34,133 nt of DNA from an uncultured Clostridia bacterium (GCA_944349735.1 CALVNM010000013.1:1-34133), one strand, 5' to 3'. Positions 27,606-34,133 are shown, counted from the stretch's first letter. The notes: generated by a model from the letters alone, not told the origin. A program made the numbers and translations.

Positions 27606-27634
27606 ATTATATAACGGAAAGCGCGGAAATGCAA
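27606..27634 (-). promoter_or_regulatory. Promoter of galU
   Basis: Minus-strand TTGCAT (27629-27634), 17 nt, consensus TATAAT (27606-27611). It may also serve clpC and hpf, since no terminator follows galU. Confidence 0.85.
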
Positions 27635-27665
27635 TATCGAATAAGAAATTAAAGCGCGTAACGTA

Positions 27666-27694
27666 TTGCAATCGCGCGAATTTTGCAATACAAT
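27666..27694 (+). promoter_or_regulatory. Promoter of the GtrA-family gene
   Basis: TTGCAA (27666-27671), 17 nt, TACAAT (27689-27694). The start is expected near 27701, directly before the AAGGAG ribosome site, giving a very short leader. It is back to back with the galU promoter. Confidence 0.75.
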
Positions 27695-27711
27695 TTAGAT
27701 AAGGAGCATTT

Positions 27712-28356
27712 ATGGAAACGGAAAAAGACAAAATCACCGAATTAACCGAAGAAAAGGAAGTCGCTGCCGACGAAAGCGCCGACAAAGCAGCCGAAGAAGC
27801 AACGGCTAAAGCCGAAAACGCCGCAGAAGAGCTCACCCCGGAGCAAATAAAGCTGAAGCGAAAGAACGAAATAATACGGGTACTCAAATTCGTAGGCTTT
27901 TCATGTTCCGCGGGCGTGATACAATTCGTCGTATTCACCATTCTGAACGAGGTATTACACCTTATATACTGGCCTGCGTATCTCATCGCGCTCACGCTTT
28001 CCGTTCTGTGGAACTTCACTTTCAACCGTAAATTCACGTTCAAATCGGCTAATAATGTGCCTATCGCGATGTTGAAAGTCGCGGCGTATTACGTCGTGTT
28101 CACTCCCCTTTCGACTCTTTGGGGCGACGCGCTCACCGACAAAGCTCATTGGAACGAATATCTTGTGCTCGCGTTCACGATGGTCATAAATCTTGTTACG
28201 GAATACCTGTTCAACCAGTTCGTAGTATACCGTAAGTCGATGAACACCAACGCCCTCGGCAAGAAGGAGAACGCGGCTCTAGAAGCTGCGGGCAAACAGG
28301 ACGAAGCGAGTAAAGAGGAAGAAAAATCGGACGACGCGGGCAAAGCCGATATCTGA
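27712..28356 (+). CDS. GtrA-family membrane protein with charged tails
   Basis: 214 residues. Residues about 60-175 form four membrane helices with the GtrA features FVGFSCSAGVIQFVVF, NFTFNRKFTFK and TEYLFNQFVVYRKS. Family members are small membrane proteins linked to transfer or flipping of lipid-linked sugars. Both ends are unusual. A 45-residue N-terminal tail is almost entirely Glu, Lys, Asp and Ala, and the C-terminal tail (about 180-214) is also Lys/Glu/Ala-rich and probably unstructured. Placement divergent from galU (UDP-glucose synthesis) supports a glycosylation role, as inference. AAGGAG lies 7 nt before ATG 27712. Confidence 0.85.
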   Translation: METEKDKITELTEEKEVAADESADKAAEEATAKAENAAEELTPEQIKLKRKNEIIRVLKFVGFSCSAGVIQFVVFTILNEVLHLIYWPAYLIALTLSVLWNFTFNRKFTFKSANNVPIAMLKVAAYYVVFTPLSTLWGDALTDKAHWNEYLVLAFTMVINLVTEYLFNQFVVYRKSMNTNALGKKENAALEAAGKQDEASKEEEKSDDAGKADI

Positions 28357-28398
28357 TCGCAAACATTTACAAAAATAAACTCGACCTAACGAAAAACC

Positions 28399-28428
28399 TT
28401 GACAAATACGCAGGCGTTATTATAGAAT
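28399..28428 (+). promoter_or_regulatory. Promoter of tRNA-Leu
   Basis: Consensus TTGACA (28399-28404), then TATAGA after 16 nt or TAGAAT after 18 nt. The gene starts about 12 nt downstream. Confidence 0.75.
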
Positions 28429-28440
28429 AACAACTGCCGT

Positions 28441-28527
28441 GCGGATGTGGCGGAATTGGCAGACGCGCAAGATTCAGGATCTTGTGATCGCAAGGTTGTG
28501 CAGGTTCAAGTCCTGTCATCCGCACCA
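28441..28527 (+). tRNA. tRNA-Leu (CAG), CCA encoded
   Basis: Class II tRNA with acceptor stem GCGGATG/CATCCGC, anticodon stem-loop CAAGA-TTCAGGA-TCTTG (anticodon CAG), a long variable arm and T arm CAGGTTCAAGTCCTG. The discriminator is A at 28524 and CCA is encoded at 28525-28527. It sits at the border between ordinary chromosomal genes and the accessory region, and tRNA 3' ends are frequent integration sites. Confidence 0.96.
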
Positions 28528-28533
28528 TACAAG

Positions 28534-28578
28534 AATAATACGAACCAAGACAGCAAGTCGAGGTTCGTATTATTTTTT
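28534..28578 (+). terminator. Terminator of tRNA-Leu
   Basis: A perfect 13-bp stem (AATAATACGAACC and its complement), 15-nt loop, followed by a T run. It starts 7 nt after the encoded CCA. Confidence 0.88.
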
Positions 28579-28914
28579 GCCCGCAATTTCTTCGGAATTA
28601 TCGTCCGATTGAAGTAGTCCCTCCGAATTTGCTTTTTCGGAGGCTTAGTTTTGCATAGGTCTTCGCGGACGTCAACGGCCGCAAAATCGTCGCTTAAAAC
28701 ACCTATCAAAAGACTTTTGGAGCCAAGTAAGGTTTGTTTCCTTGCTTGGCTCTTTTGCTGTACTTATATGATTTTGTCCTGTCAACTACGCAACGATTTA
28801 GTCTTTGTCCCGTTGACTTCCGCAGACTTGCTATTTAGTGCACTGATATTTACCGTCCTATGCACCTTCGCCTCTTGCCGAAAAAGGCAAATCAATTCGG
28901 AGGTGTAACTCACA
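28579..28914 (+). other. Gene-free leader region with two hairpins
   Basis: About 335 bp with no gene I can support. An 8-bp hairpin CCTCCGAA/TTCGGAGG spans 28620-28643. A strong terminator-like hairpin spans 28720-28756. A weak promoter candidate (TTGCTT, 17 nt, TATATG) spans 28742-28770, followed by about 140 nt up to a GGAGG at 28900. An open frame of 85 codons (28651-28908, +) crosses both hairpins and has no ribosome site, so I do not call it. The layout suggests an attenuated leader for the downstream gene. Confidence 0.4.
28720..28756 (+). terminator. Terminator-like hairpin upstream of the sigma-like gene
   Basis: GAGCCAAGTAAGG pairs with CCTTGCTTGGCTC (13 bp, one T-G mismatch), 7-nt loop, then TTTT. 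No complete gene ends just before it, so it may be an attenuator. Confidence 0.65.
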
Positions 28915-29582
28915 ATGGAAATGTTGGTAACAAAGTTCTCAAAAGGAAAGTATCGTAACGAAGGCGATTTATTTGCAGAGCCTATCTCAAATGAGAACGT
29001 CAAACTCATGGGTGAGATGATCGCTTTACAGGCGCTCCGCACCGTAAAGAAGTTTGATATGAAAGTTGCAGACAGATTGTATATCGGTCTCATCAAAGAC
29101 TTGCACCGCATGGGCGAAATAGACTATATCGTGTCTGACGGTTATGACGTAGCGCAGACTGCTATCTGCTTTCTGTATCAGTACGCCGGCAGAAAGCGTC
29201 CAAGATTTGCGGTAAAGACAAACGCGGCAAGGAACTTACCATTAAACTTGCGTGTTATCGTGAGGTAGACAGATTCATCGATAGCTTACGCAACCGCTCC
29301 GACAGACGCGGCGCAATCGAATACATAGATTTTACGGACTATAAAGCGCTGCCTATGGATCCCGTGAATTGCTTTGAACAAGAACAGACCGATTACAGCA
29401 AATACGATGAACTCGTAAGCGCGTTGCAGTTATCCGCGCTGGAAATTGCCATTCTGAACTGTTATATGAACGGTATGGTACAATCCGAAGTCTGCGCAGA
29501 ACTCGGAATCGGTAGAGGCACTATCAATCACCGCAAAGCAAGTATCCGCCAAAGATATTATAACCTTTACGGCGCGTTCTGA
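28915..29582 (+). pseudogene. Sigma-70-like / HTH protein of mobile elements, interrupted by a frameshift
   Basis: GGAGG (28900-28904) precedes ATG 28915. The first frame reads well to about residue 93 (FLYQYAGRK). It then continues with unlikely residues to a stop at 29268. A second frame, shifted by -1, takes over near 29193-29205. It reads KICGKDKRGKELTIKLACYR and onward without a stop to 29582. The joined product would be about 222 residues and ends in a sigma region 4-like helix-turn-helix (LSALEIAILNCYMNG, then GRGTINHRKASIRQRY). Such proteins are common in conjugative elements of Firmicutes. One missing base explains it. There is no classical slippery heptamer at the junction, so a mutation or sequencing error is likelier than programmed frameshifting. 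Confidence 0.72.
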
Positions 29583-29608
29583 TATGACTTATAACTTCAT
29601 ACAAACGT

Positions 29609-29638
29609 AAAAGCCGTAGTCAGACGATTACGGCTTTT
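29609..29638. terminator. Terminator between the sigma-like gene and the GIY-YIG gene
   Basis: A 10-bp stem AAAAGCCGTA/TACGGCTTTT flanked by A/T runs works on both strands between convergent genes. Confidence 0.85.
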
Positions 29639-29654
29639 GTGTAGCAAATTTATT

Positions 29655-30509
29655 TCAATAGTTTTTATTATATCCATGTTTTTCCGACTGCAAAATCTTT
29701 TTCCAAAACATTTCCCTGAAACGTATGTACTCATCATCAATTTTAGCATTATAATTCTCAATTATCGAATATTGAAAATTTTGTTTTATATAGTCAGAAC
29801 CTTTAGAATCCACAATCTTTTTCAGCTCAATATTGCCGCCGTGCCCGTTACTTACATAGCTTTCCCACCTTGCAAGCAACATTTTACTGTCAGCTGTTGC
29901 AGATCCAACATAAAGACGTCCGTTTGACTTATCGGTGATGAGATAAATCGCTTTTTGATGTTCCAATGCATTTACCCAGTCTGCGGGGCGCCGTTTTACG
30001 ATTCCCTCTAATTCCTTAAAAGCCAAACAAACCTGATCATACCCCGGGAAGTGAGAGCCATTATAAAGATCCGGCAGAATTTCTTTTACGGTAATATCTT
30101 TTAATCGGCTGCGCAATTTGAACACATAGCGGCTGTAAGTCTGCTTTTTCTTGTAGCTGATAAGCAATCTTCCAAAAAAAGGGCGATACTTTTCAAGTAT
30201 CTCATAGCTCGCTCTTTGTCCGAACGGGACATCCAAAATCTTTGCCGCAGATACAAACAGCCACTCGTCTCCACCTTTCTTGACAAAGCTAAACACAAGA
30301 TCGTTCGGATAGAAATTGCGTTGTTTTGTTCCGTACCAGCCCCAATAGGAGCATTCCGTTTGTCCCTCAATGCGATTTTGCAGATCTGTAGCGAGCCATC
30401 GGTCGAGAAACCATTCTCCGCCGCGCCCCGCAGTAACATTGAGCTCAATGCGGCTGCTGTTCAGTTCGTCGTCCTTCAACTGCAAAATATCATCCAATTT
30501 GATATCCAT
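29655..30509 (-). CDS. GIY-YIG nuclease-family protein with unrecognised N-terminal domain
   Basis: 284 residues. The C-terminal 100 residues are a GIY-YIG endonuclease domain: KAIYLIT (186-192, the GIY strand), LYVGSAT (199-205, the YIG strand), the catalytic Arg in LARWESY (about 214) and the metal-binding Glu in FREMFWKKIL (about 266). The N-terminal 180 residues are rich in Trp and Tyr (GEWFLDRW, SYWGWYGTK) with mixed alpha/beta character and match no domain I know; they may recognise DNA. ATG 30509 has AAGGAGG 8 nt upstream. It follows the lipoprotein gene by 36 nt with only a weak AT hairpin between. It could be a restriction, defence or element-maintenance nuclease. That role is a guess. 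Confidence 0.8.
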   Translation of the reverse strand: MDIKLDDILQLKDDELNSSRIELNVTAGRGGEWFLDRWLATDLQNRIEGQTECSYWGWYGTKQRNFYPNDLVFSFVKKGGDEWLFVSAAKILDVPFGQRASYEILEKYRPFFGRLLISYKKKQTYSRYVFKLRSRLKDITVKEILPDLYNGSHFPGYDQVCLAFKELEGIVKRRPADWVNALEHQKAIYLITDKSNGRLYVGSATADSKMLLARWESYVSNGHGGNIELKKIVDSKGSDYIKQNFQYSIIENYNAKIDDEYIRFREMFWKKILQSEKHGYNKNY

Positions 30510-30545
30510 ATTGATGCCTCCTTAGCATTATTACTGTAATAAGTT

Positions 30546-33281
30546 CTACTCTGTCACTTCTTCTCCGTTCAGATACAGCGTCGCGCCATAGTAAAGTGGA
30601 TTGGCTGTATCATCTTCAAAAGTGATCGCATTCCATGCATCTAAATCTGTAATATATACATTCATAAGTGAGGTACAATTTTGAAACGCTTGACTGTGAA
30701 TTGAAGTTATTGTTCCCTGTACTGTTAAGCTTTTGAGTGAAGTGCAATCGCTGAATGCGTTGCCACTAATATAATATAAGGATATCCCCTCACCTAAGGT
30801 TACGCTTTGAAGCGAAGAGCAATCAGAAAACGCATACATTTTGATGCGTGTCACACTATTTGGTATGCTTACACTTTCAATAGAAGTACAGCCATAAAAC
30901 GCATAATTTCCTATTGATGTTACATTATCAGGGATAATAAGTTCAGTTATAAGTTCATTGTTTAAATATAACTTACCTGCGTAACGCAGAGGGTTACTAG
31001 AAGTATAACTAAACCGTATATTGCACCATGCGGCTATATCGGTTATATATACACCTTCAAGCGAAGTACACCCATAGAATGCAGAAGCATTGATAGAAGT
31101 TACACTATCTGGTATAGTTATGCTTGTAAGAGTGGAACATCCATAGAATGCAGAATCATTGATAGAAGTTACACTATCTGGTATAGTTATGCTTGTAAGA
31201 GTGGAACATCCATAGAATGCATAATCACCGATATTTTCAATATCGTCTGGAATGGTTATGCTCAAAAGTGAAGAGCAATTATAGAAAGCACCATATAATA
31301 TATTTCCTCCGATTATGGTTACGTTTTTAAGCGACGTAGGAACAAAATATGTTACTGATGACGAATAATAACCATACCTCTGCGAAGTTGCACTGCCGCC
31401 CGTATAACTGGTTGCCCCGAAAATATATCCAAACAATGTAGAGCTTGATGCCGTTGTGGCAAATTCATTCTTTCCTACAAACGGAAGAGAGACATTTGTA
31501 AGAGAAATGCATCCTGAAAAAGCACCTTCTTCAATTTCTGTCACATACCCTGGCACAATTAGATCCGTTACGGATTTATTTTTCACTCCTGTTATGATGC
31601 ATGTAGTTGCTGTAGAAGTGAAAGTAAACGACTCTAATTCTTCCTTAACTTCATATTTTGCTATAAAGAAAAGATTATCAGTACCCAATGTAAAACCATA
31701 TATATATCCTGTTGTTAAGCGCTTGTCGTTTTCGTCATACCAGCCGAGGAAGTTATAACCGAGATTAGGCGATGAAGCCATAAGGGAAATTTCTGTTCCA
31801 TAATTGTACGTTCCTATTCCCGTGACGATACCAGCTTTACTATCATATTCTACGTTAACGGTGTATTGGTTAATTTGCCATTTTGCAGTTACGGAGAATA
31901 TATCTGTATACTGCCATATGGACAAACCATCACCTTCATCTGCAAGCCGTGTTTCACCAGCATACCAGCCAAGAAAGGCATATCCCTCCCGTTTAGGTAC
32001 AGGGAATACATACGTTTCATCGTATGTTACTGTTTGTATTGAATTGGAGATTGTCCCTCCGTTCGCATCTAGAGTTACAGTATACAAGTTCGCCGTCATA
32101 TCGGCGTAGAGAGATAAACCGTCCCATAAAACATGCGGCTGGTAACTTGTTCCATTTTCCGTCCAATCATGAAACGTATATCCTACTACCGAATAATTGA
32201 ATTCTATTGAGTATTCATAGCCTGTATAAGCGGTATCTGAATACACCAAAACATCTTTATGATTATAGTAACTCACAGTAACGGCATAACTGCGGTATAT
32301 GGTCAATGTGTAAACCTCTGCAAGGTCACCGTTTTCGTTCTCCAACATAATATAAAACACATTGTCGCCGTCTTGCAATTTTCCGTTGCTGCCCGCAGCA
32401 ATTTTCGTGGGGATCCGGTTTTGACCGAGAATATCCGAACACAGATCCCAACTGCCGGAGGAAACGGTTACCTTATTCAAAAGGGCGACGCTGTCTGTTG
32501 TATAGTCGACAAGCATAAAAATATCTGTTCCGGCGATCGTCGCGCCTTCGACTTGCGTGATCTCGGGGATATCGGCGTTTACAGTGATCCTGCAAATCGC
32601 CGTCTTTCCATTACTCACCGTTGCAGTGATCGTAGCTATACCACTGCCAACAGCCGTTACTCCTCCGTTCGCGACCATAGCCACGGTTTGATCGGAACTT
32701 GTCCATGTTACAGATTTATCCGTTGCGTTGTTCGGCAAGACTGTCGCTGTAAGTATTTCACTTTCGCCAATCTCTAATGTCAAAGATGTTTTATTGAGCG
32801 ACACGGAAGTTACTTCTATAACTTCCGGGGCTGGCTCAATGACTGTAATCATACAAGATGCCGTTTTGCCATTGCTCGTTGTAGCGGTAATCGTAGCCGT
32901 TCCGCTTTCGATTGCCGTTACTTTTCCGTCTTCGACCATTGCCACGGATTGATCGGAACTTGTCCATGTTACAGATTTATCCGTTGCGTTGTCCGGAGAA
33001 ACCGTAGCGAAAAGCGTATAACTTTCCCCAATTTCCAACGTCAAAGAGGTCTTATTAAGAAAGACCGCAGTAACAGCAATATCCTTATCATCATCCGGAT
33101 CGGTGCCTGGGGTTGTTCCCGGTTCGTCTCCGTCGTTCGGATTTTCGCCACCTTGTTCGGTATTCTGCCCGTCATCAGGCGTTTCATTGTTTCCACAGGC
33201 GGTAAAAATTACAGCACACGCCAACATGAGTGTTGTAACAAACACCAGCAGAATAACAGATAATAATTTTCGTTTACTCAT
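30546..33281 (-). CDS. Large surface lipoprotein with Ig-like (BIG2), Listeria-Bacteroides and BspA leucine-rich repeats
   Basis: 911 residues. The signal peptide ends in a lipobox (IFTAC, Cys29), followed by a low-complexity Asp/Gly/Pro/Thr linker (30-66). Two BIG2 domains follow (about 67-147 and 155-234), each with LNKTSLTLEIGES and VTWTSSDQ. A beta-sandwich of cadherin-like type (about 245-330) and two InlB/Flg_new repeats (GYAFLGWYAG, GYNFLGWYDE; about 396-545) come next. BspA-type leucine-rich repeats (about 570-890) carry the pattern SITIPDSVTSI-AFYGCSTL. It should be displayed on the cell surface and bind host or bacterial ligands. The last module ends abruptly at LYLNGEEVTE, where an earlier copy continues into further repeats, so the C terminus may be shortened. 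The ribosome site is a modest GGGG. Confidence 0.9.
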   Translation of the reverse strand: MSKRKLLSVILLVFVTTLMLACAVIFTACGNNETPDDGQNTEQGGENPNDGDEPGTTPGTDPDDDKDIAVTAVFLNKTSLTLEIGESYTLFATVSPDNATDKSVTWTSSDQSVAMVEDGKVTAIESGTATITATTSNGKTASCMITVIEPAPEVIEVTSVSLNKTSLTLEIGESEILTATVLPNNATDKSVTWTSSDQTVAMVANGGVTAVGSGIATITATVSNGKTAICRITVNADIPEITQVEGATIAGTDIFMLVDYTTDSVALLNKVTVSSGSWDLCSDILGQNRIPTKIAAGSNGKLQDGDNVFYIMLENENGDLAEVYTLTIYRSYAVTVSYYNHKDVLVYSDTAYTGYEYSIEFNYSVVGYTFHDWTENGTSYQPHVLWDGLSLYADMTANLYTVTLDANGGTISNSIQTVTYDETYVFPVPKREGYAFLGWYAGETRLADEGDGLSIWQYTDIFSVTAKWQINQYTVNVEYDSKAGIVTGIGTYNYGTEISLMASSPNLGYNFLGWYDENDKRLTTGYIYGFTLGTDNLFFIAKYEVKEELESFTFTSTATTCIITGVKNKSVTDLIVPGYVTEIEEGAFSGCISLTNVSLPFVGKNEFATTASSSTLFGYIFGATSYTGGSATSQRYGYYSSSVTYFVPTSLKNVTIIGGNILYGAFYNCSSLLSITIPDDIENIGDYAFYGCSTLTSITIPDSVTSINDSAFYGCSTLTSITIPDSVTSINASAFYGCTSLEGVYITDIAAWCNIRFSYTSSNPLRYAGKLYLNNELITELIIPDNVTSIGNYAFYGCTSIESVSIPNSVTRIKMYAFSDCSSLQSVTLGEGISLYYISGNAFSDCTSLKSLTVQGTITSIHSQAFQNCTSLMNVYITDLDAWNAITFEDDTANPLYYGATLYLNGEEVTE
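31073..31210 (-). repeat. Two tandem 69-bp repeats inside the lipoprotein gene
   Basis: Units 31073-31141 and 31142-31210 differ at one visible base and encode 23-residue leucine-rich repeats; a third, diverged unit begins at 31211. The near identity at DNA level shows a recent duplication, unlike the other, more diverged repeats of the gene. Confidence 0.92.
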
Positions 33282-33337
33282 GGTCTGATCCCCGTAAACT
33301 TATTCATCCATTCCATGTACATCCGATATCCGAAAAT

Positions 33338-33364
33338 GTTCATCGAATACTATATTCAGTGAAC
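33338..33364 (+). repeat. Palindrome copy 1 (27 bp) upstream of the lipoprotein gene
   Basis: An imperfect palindrome beginning GTTCATCGAATA and ending TATTCAGTGAAC. On the minus strand it covers a TATAGT that could be the -10 box of the lipoprotein gene, as an operator would. Confidence 0.75.
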
Positions 33365-33379
33365 AAATCAAGATAAAAA

Positions 33380-33405
33380 GTACATGAAATACTCTGTTCA
33401 TGAAC
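33380..33405 (+). repeat. Palindrome copy 2 (26 bp)
   Basis: Begins GTACATGAAATACT and ends TGTTCATGAAC. It is a direct repeat of copy 1 with several changes and one missing base, with its start 42 bp from that of copy 1. Confidence 0.7.
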
Positions 33406-33444
33406 ATTTAAGGACACAACTTATATGAAAAATGCCCAATTATA

Positions 33445-33473
33445 TTGCTATTATCTTCGTATTCTGTTATAAT
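33445..33473 (+). promoter_or_regulatory. Promoter pointing into the 3' end of the integrase gene
   Basis: TTGCTA (33445-33450), exactly 17 nt, consensus TATAAT (33468-33473). Its start near 33480 falls at the first base of the hairpin 33479-33521. No sense gene lies downstream, so it would make a very short hairpin RNA or an antisense transcript of the integrase. Confidence 0.6.
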
Positions 33474-33478
33474 ATAGA

Positions 33479-33521
33479 AAAAGAACGTACACTGAATATA
33501 GTAATTCATGTACGTTCTTTT
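33479..33521. terminator. Long hairpin terminator at the end of the integrase gene
   Basis: Arms AAAAGAACGTACA and its complement (13 bp), with an inner TGAAT/ATTCA pairing, flanked by T runs on both strands. It lies 4 nt after the integrase stop and contains palindrome copy 3. Confidence 0.85.
33487..33513 (-). repeat. Palindrome copy 3 (27 bp), inverted, within the integrase terminator
   Basis: Read on the minus strand it begins GTACATGAATTACTATATTC and ends CAGTGTAC. It matches copy 1 at most positions, including the block TACTATATTCAGTG. It is inverted relative to copies 1 and 2. Confidence 0.75.
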
Positions 33522-33524
33522 GAC

Positions 33525-34133
33525 TTATTGCAAAAACTTTCCCAGTCTGTTCATCATGTCTGCCTTATGCTCCATAAGGGAGTGAGCATAACGGTTGAGG
33601 GTTACGGTCGGGTTCTTGTGGCCGAGGATCTCGGAGAGTGTTTTCACGTCCATGCCGCATTCGATGGCGCGGGTAGCGAACGTGTGCCGCAGTGAGTGAA
33701 AACCTTTGTGCGGGATATTCAGTCTTTTCAGGAGCAATTCAAAACTCCGCTGGTAGGAACGAACGGAAATGGTACTTCCGTTTGCAGACACCACGGAGGG
33801 CGAATCGCTCTTTTTCTTAATGCTTTTGAGTATCGGCAGCAACTGTTTCGGCAGCGGTATCATACGACGGGAAGTGGCGGTTTTCGGTTCGTCTATGATA
33901 ATCCCGTCTTTGCCGTCGTGGCAAGACTTAGAAACTGTCAGAATACCTTTGGCAAAATCAATATCGCTCCACTGCAAGGCAATAAGCTCGCCTATGCGCA
34001 ACCCACTGTACAGGCAAAGGATAATGCCGTACAATTTATCTTTTTTGCCGTTCAAAACAGCTTGCTCTATCTGCTTTTGCTCGGCGAGTGTAAAGCACTC
34101 CACGGGCTTTTCTTTAAGCTTCGGGCGTTTGAG
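33525..34133 (-). CDS. Tyrosine site-specific recombinase/integrase, N terminus beyond the window
   Basis: The frame is open to the window edge, so this is the C-terminal 202 residues. All catalytic elements are visible. The first Arg is in YSGLRIGELIAL and the beta-hairpin Lys in DEPKTATSRR. HxxR is in FHSLRHTFATRA, the second His in LGHKNPTV, and the nucleophile Tyr in TLNRYAHS. This is the integrase type of Firmicutes integrative elements and phages (Tn916-like fold). A GTG at 34103 could be mistaken for a start, but coding sequence (LKRPKLKEKP) continues before it. The terminator and palindrome array at its 3' side may belong to the recombination region. Confidence 0.92.
   Translation of the reverse strand, partial: LKRPKLKEKPVECFTLAEQKQIEQAVLNGKKDKLYGIILCLYSGLRIGELIALQWSDIDFAKGILTVSKSCHDGKDGIIIDEPKTATSRRMIPLPKQLLPILKSIKKKSDSPSVVSANGSTISVRSYQRSFELLLKRLNIPHKGFHSLRHTFATRAIECGMDVKTLSEILGHKNPTVTLNRYAHSLMEHKADMMNRLGKFLQ

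Larger units (their letters stand above)
28528..34133. mobile_element. Putative end of an integrated element or genomic island (incomplete)
   Basis: From the 3' end of tRNA-Leu to the window edge the gene content changes to a frameshifted sigma-like gene, a GIY-YIG protein, a repeat-rich surface lipoprotein and a tyrosine integrase. Base composition is also lower in GC in the lipoprotein. The second end and the direct repeats that would prove integration are not in the window. The island reading is inference from gene content and the tRNA position. Confidence 0.5.

Noticed and set aside
28777..28800. Copy of the tRNA-Leu 3' end (GTCCTGTCA) as an attachment repeat
   Set aside because: Only 9 bases match and the rest differs, which is within chance for a region this size.
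28651..28908. An 85-codon plus-strand frame ending next to the sigma-like gene
   Set aside because: No ribosome site, and it runs through two stable hairpins; composition looks non-coding. A leader peptide cannot be fully excluded.
31073..31221. CRISPR array
   Set aside because: The repeats are directly adjacent with no spacers and encode in-frame leucine-rich repeats.
33390..33410. LexA/SOS box at the TGTTCATGAACA palindrome
   Set aside because: The Firmicutes LexA site needs GAAC-4 nt-GTTC; here the halves are in the opposite order.

Overview
The window looks like a chromosomal segment of an anaerobic Firmicute (Clostridia), probably an uncultured gut lineage. The evidence is the SCIFF peptide/maturase pair, a TIGR04086-type membrane protein, the gene order ruvC-ruvA-ruvB-queA-tgt-yajC-scfA-scfB-secD-secF-recJ-relA, a long-form HPF next to ClpC, a TM1266-type iron-only hydrogenase regulator, and strong AGGAGG ribosome sites with TTGNNN-17 nt-TATAAT promoters. 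No marker in the window allows a species name.

Layout. 1-243: two tRNA genes (CAU and Pro-UGG) on the minus strand behind a strong promoter. 510-3113 (+): a P-type cation ATPase of the CtpE-like type, ending at a terminator shared with relA. 3165-17164 (almost all minus): the conserved block for recombination and repair (ruvCAB, recJ), queuosine tRNA modification (queA, tgt), Sec accessory functions (yajC, secD, secF), the SCIFF ribosomally made peptide (scfA, scfB) and the stringent response (relA). The block is cut into separate units by visible promoters before ruvC, yajC, scfA and secD and by terminators after scfB, secF and relA. The TIGR04086 gene has been turned round and now lies divergent from scfA.

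17232-21229 (-): a NitT/TauT-like ABC importer (lipoprotein binding protein, permease, ATPase) lies downstream of a TM1266-type regulator gene. That gene has its own promoter and a leader ending in a terminator-like hairpin whose 3' arm is the Shine-Dalgarno sequence. Just upstream is a MalK-like ABC ATPase that has lost most of its catalytic motifs. 21234-27583 (-): pgi, a TIM-barrel sugar isomerase-like gene, hpf, clpC and galU. 27712-28356 (+): a GtrA-family membrane protein.

28441-28527 (+) is tRNA-Leu(CAG), and from here the character changes. To the end of the window lies an accessory region that I infer to be one end of an integrated element or genomic island. It holds a frameshifted sigma-like/HTH gene, a GIY-YIG nuclease-like protein with an unrecognised N-terminal half, a large surface lipoprotein (Ig-like, Listeria-Bacteroides and BspA leucine-rich repeats), a set of three related palindromes, and a tyrosine integrase cut by the window edge.

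The points most worth a second look are the degenerate ATPase and attenuator-like leader beside the TM1266/ABC transporter operon, the palindrome array beside the integrase, and the GIY-YIG protein. No complete, clearly new system can be proved from this sequence alone.
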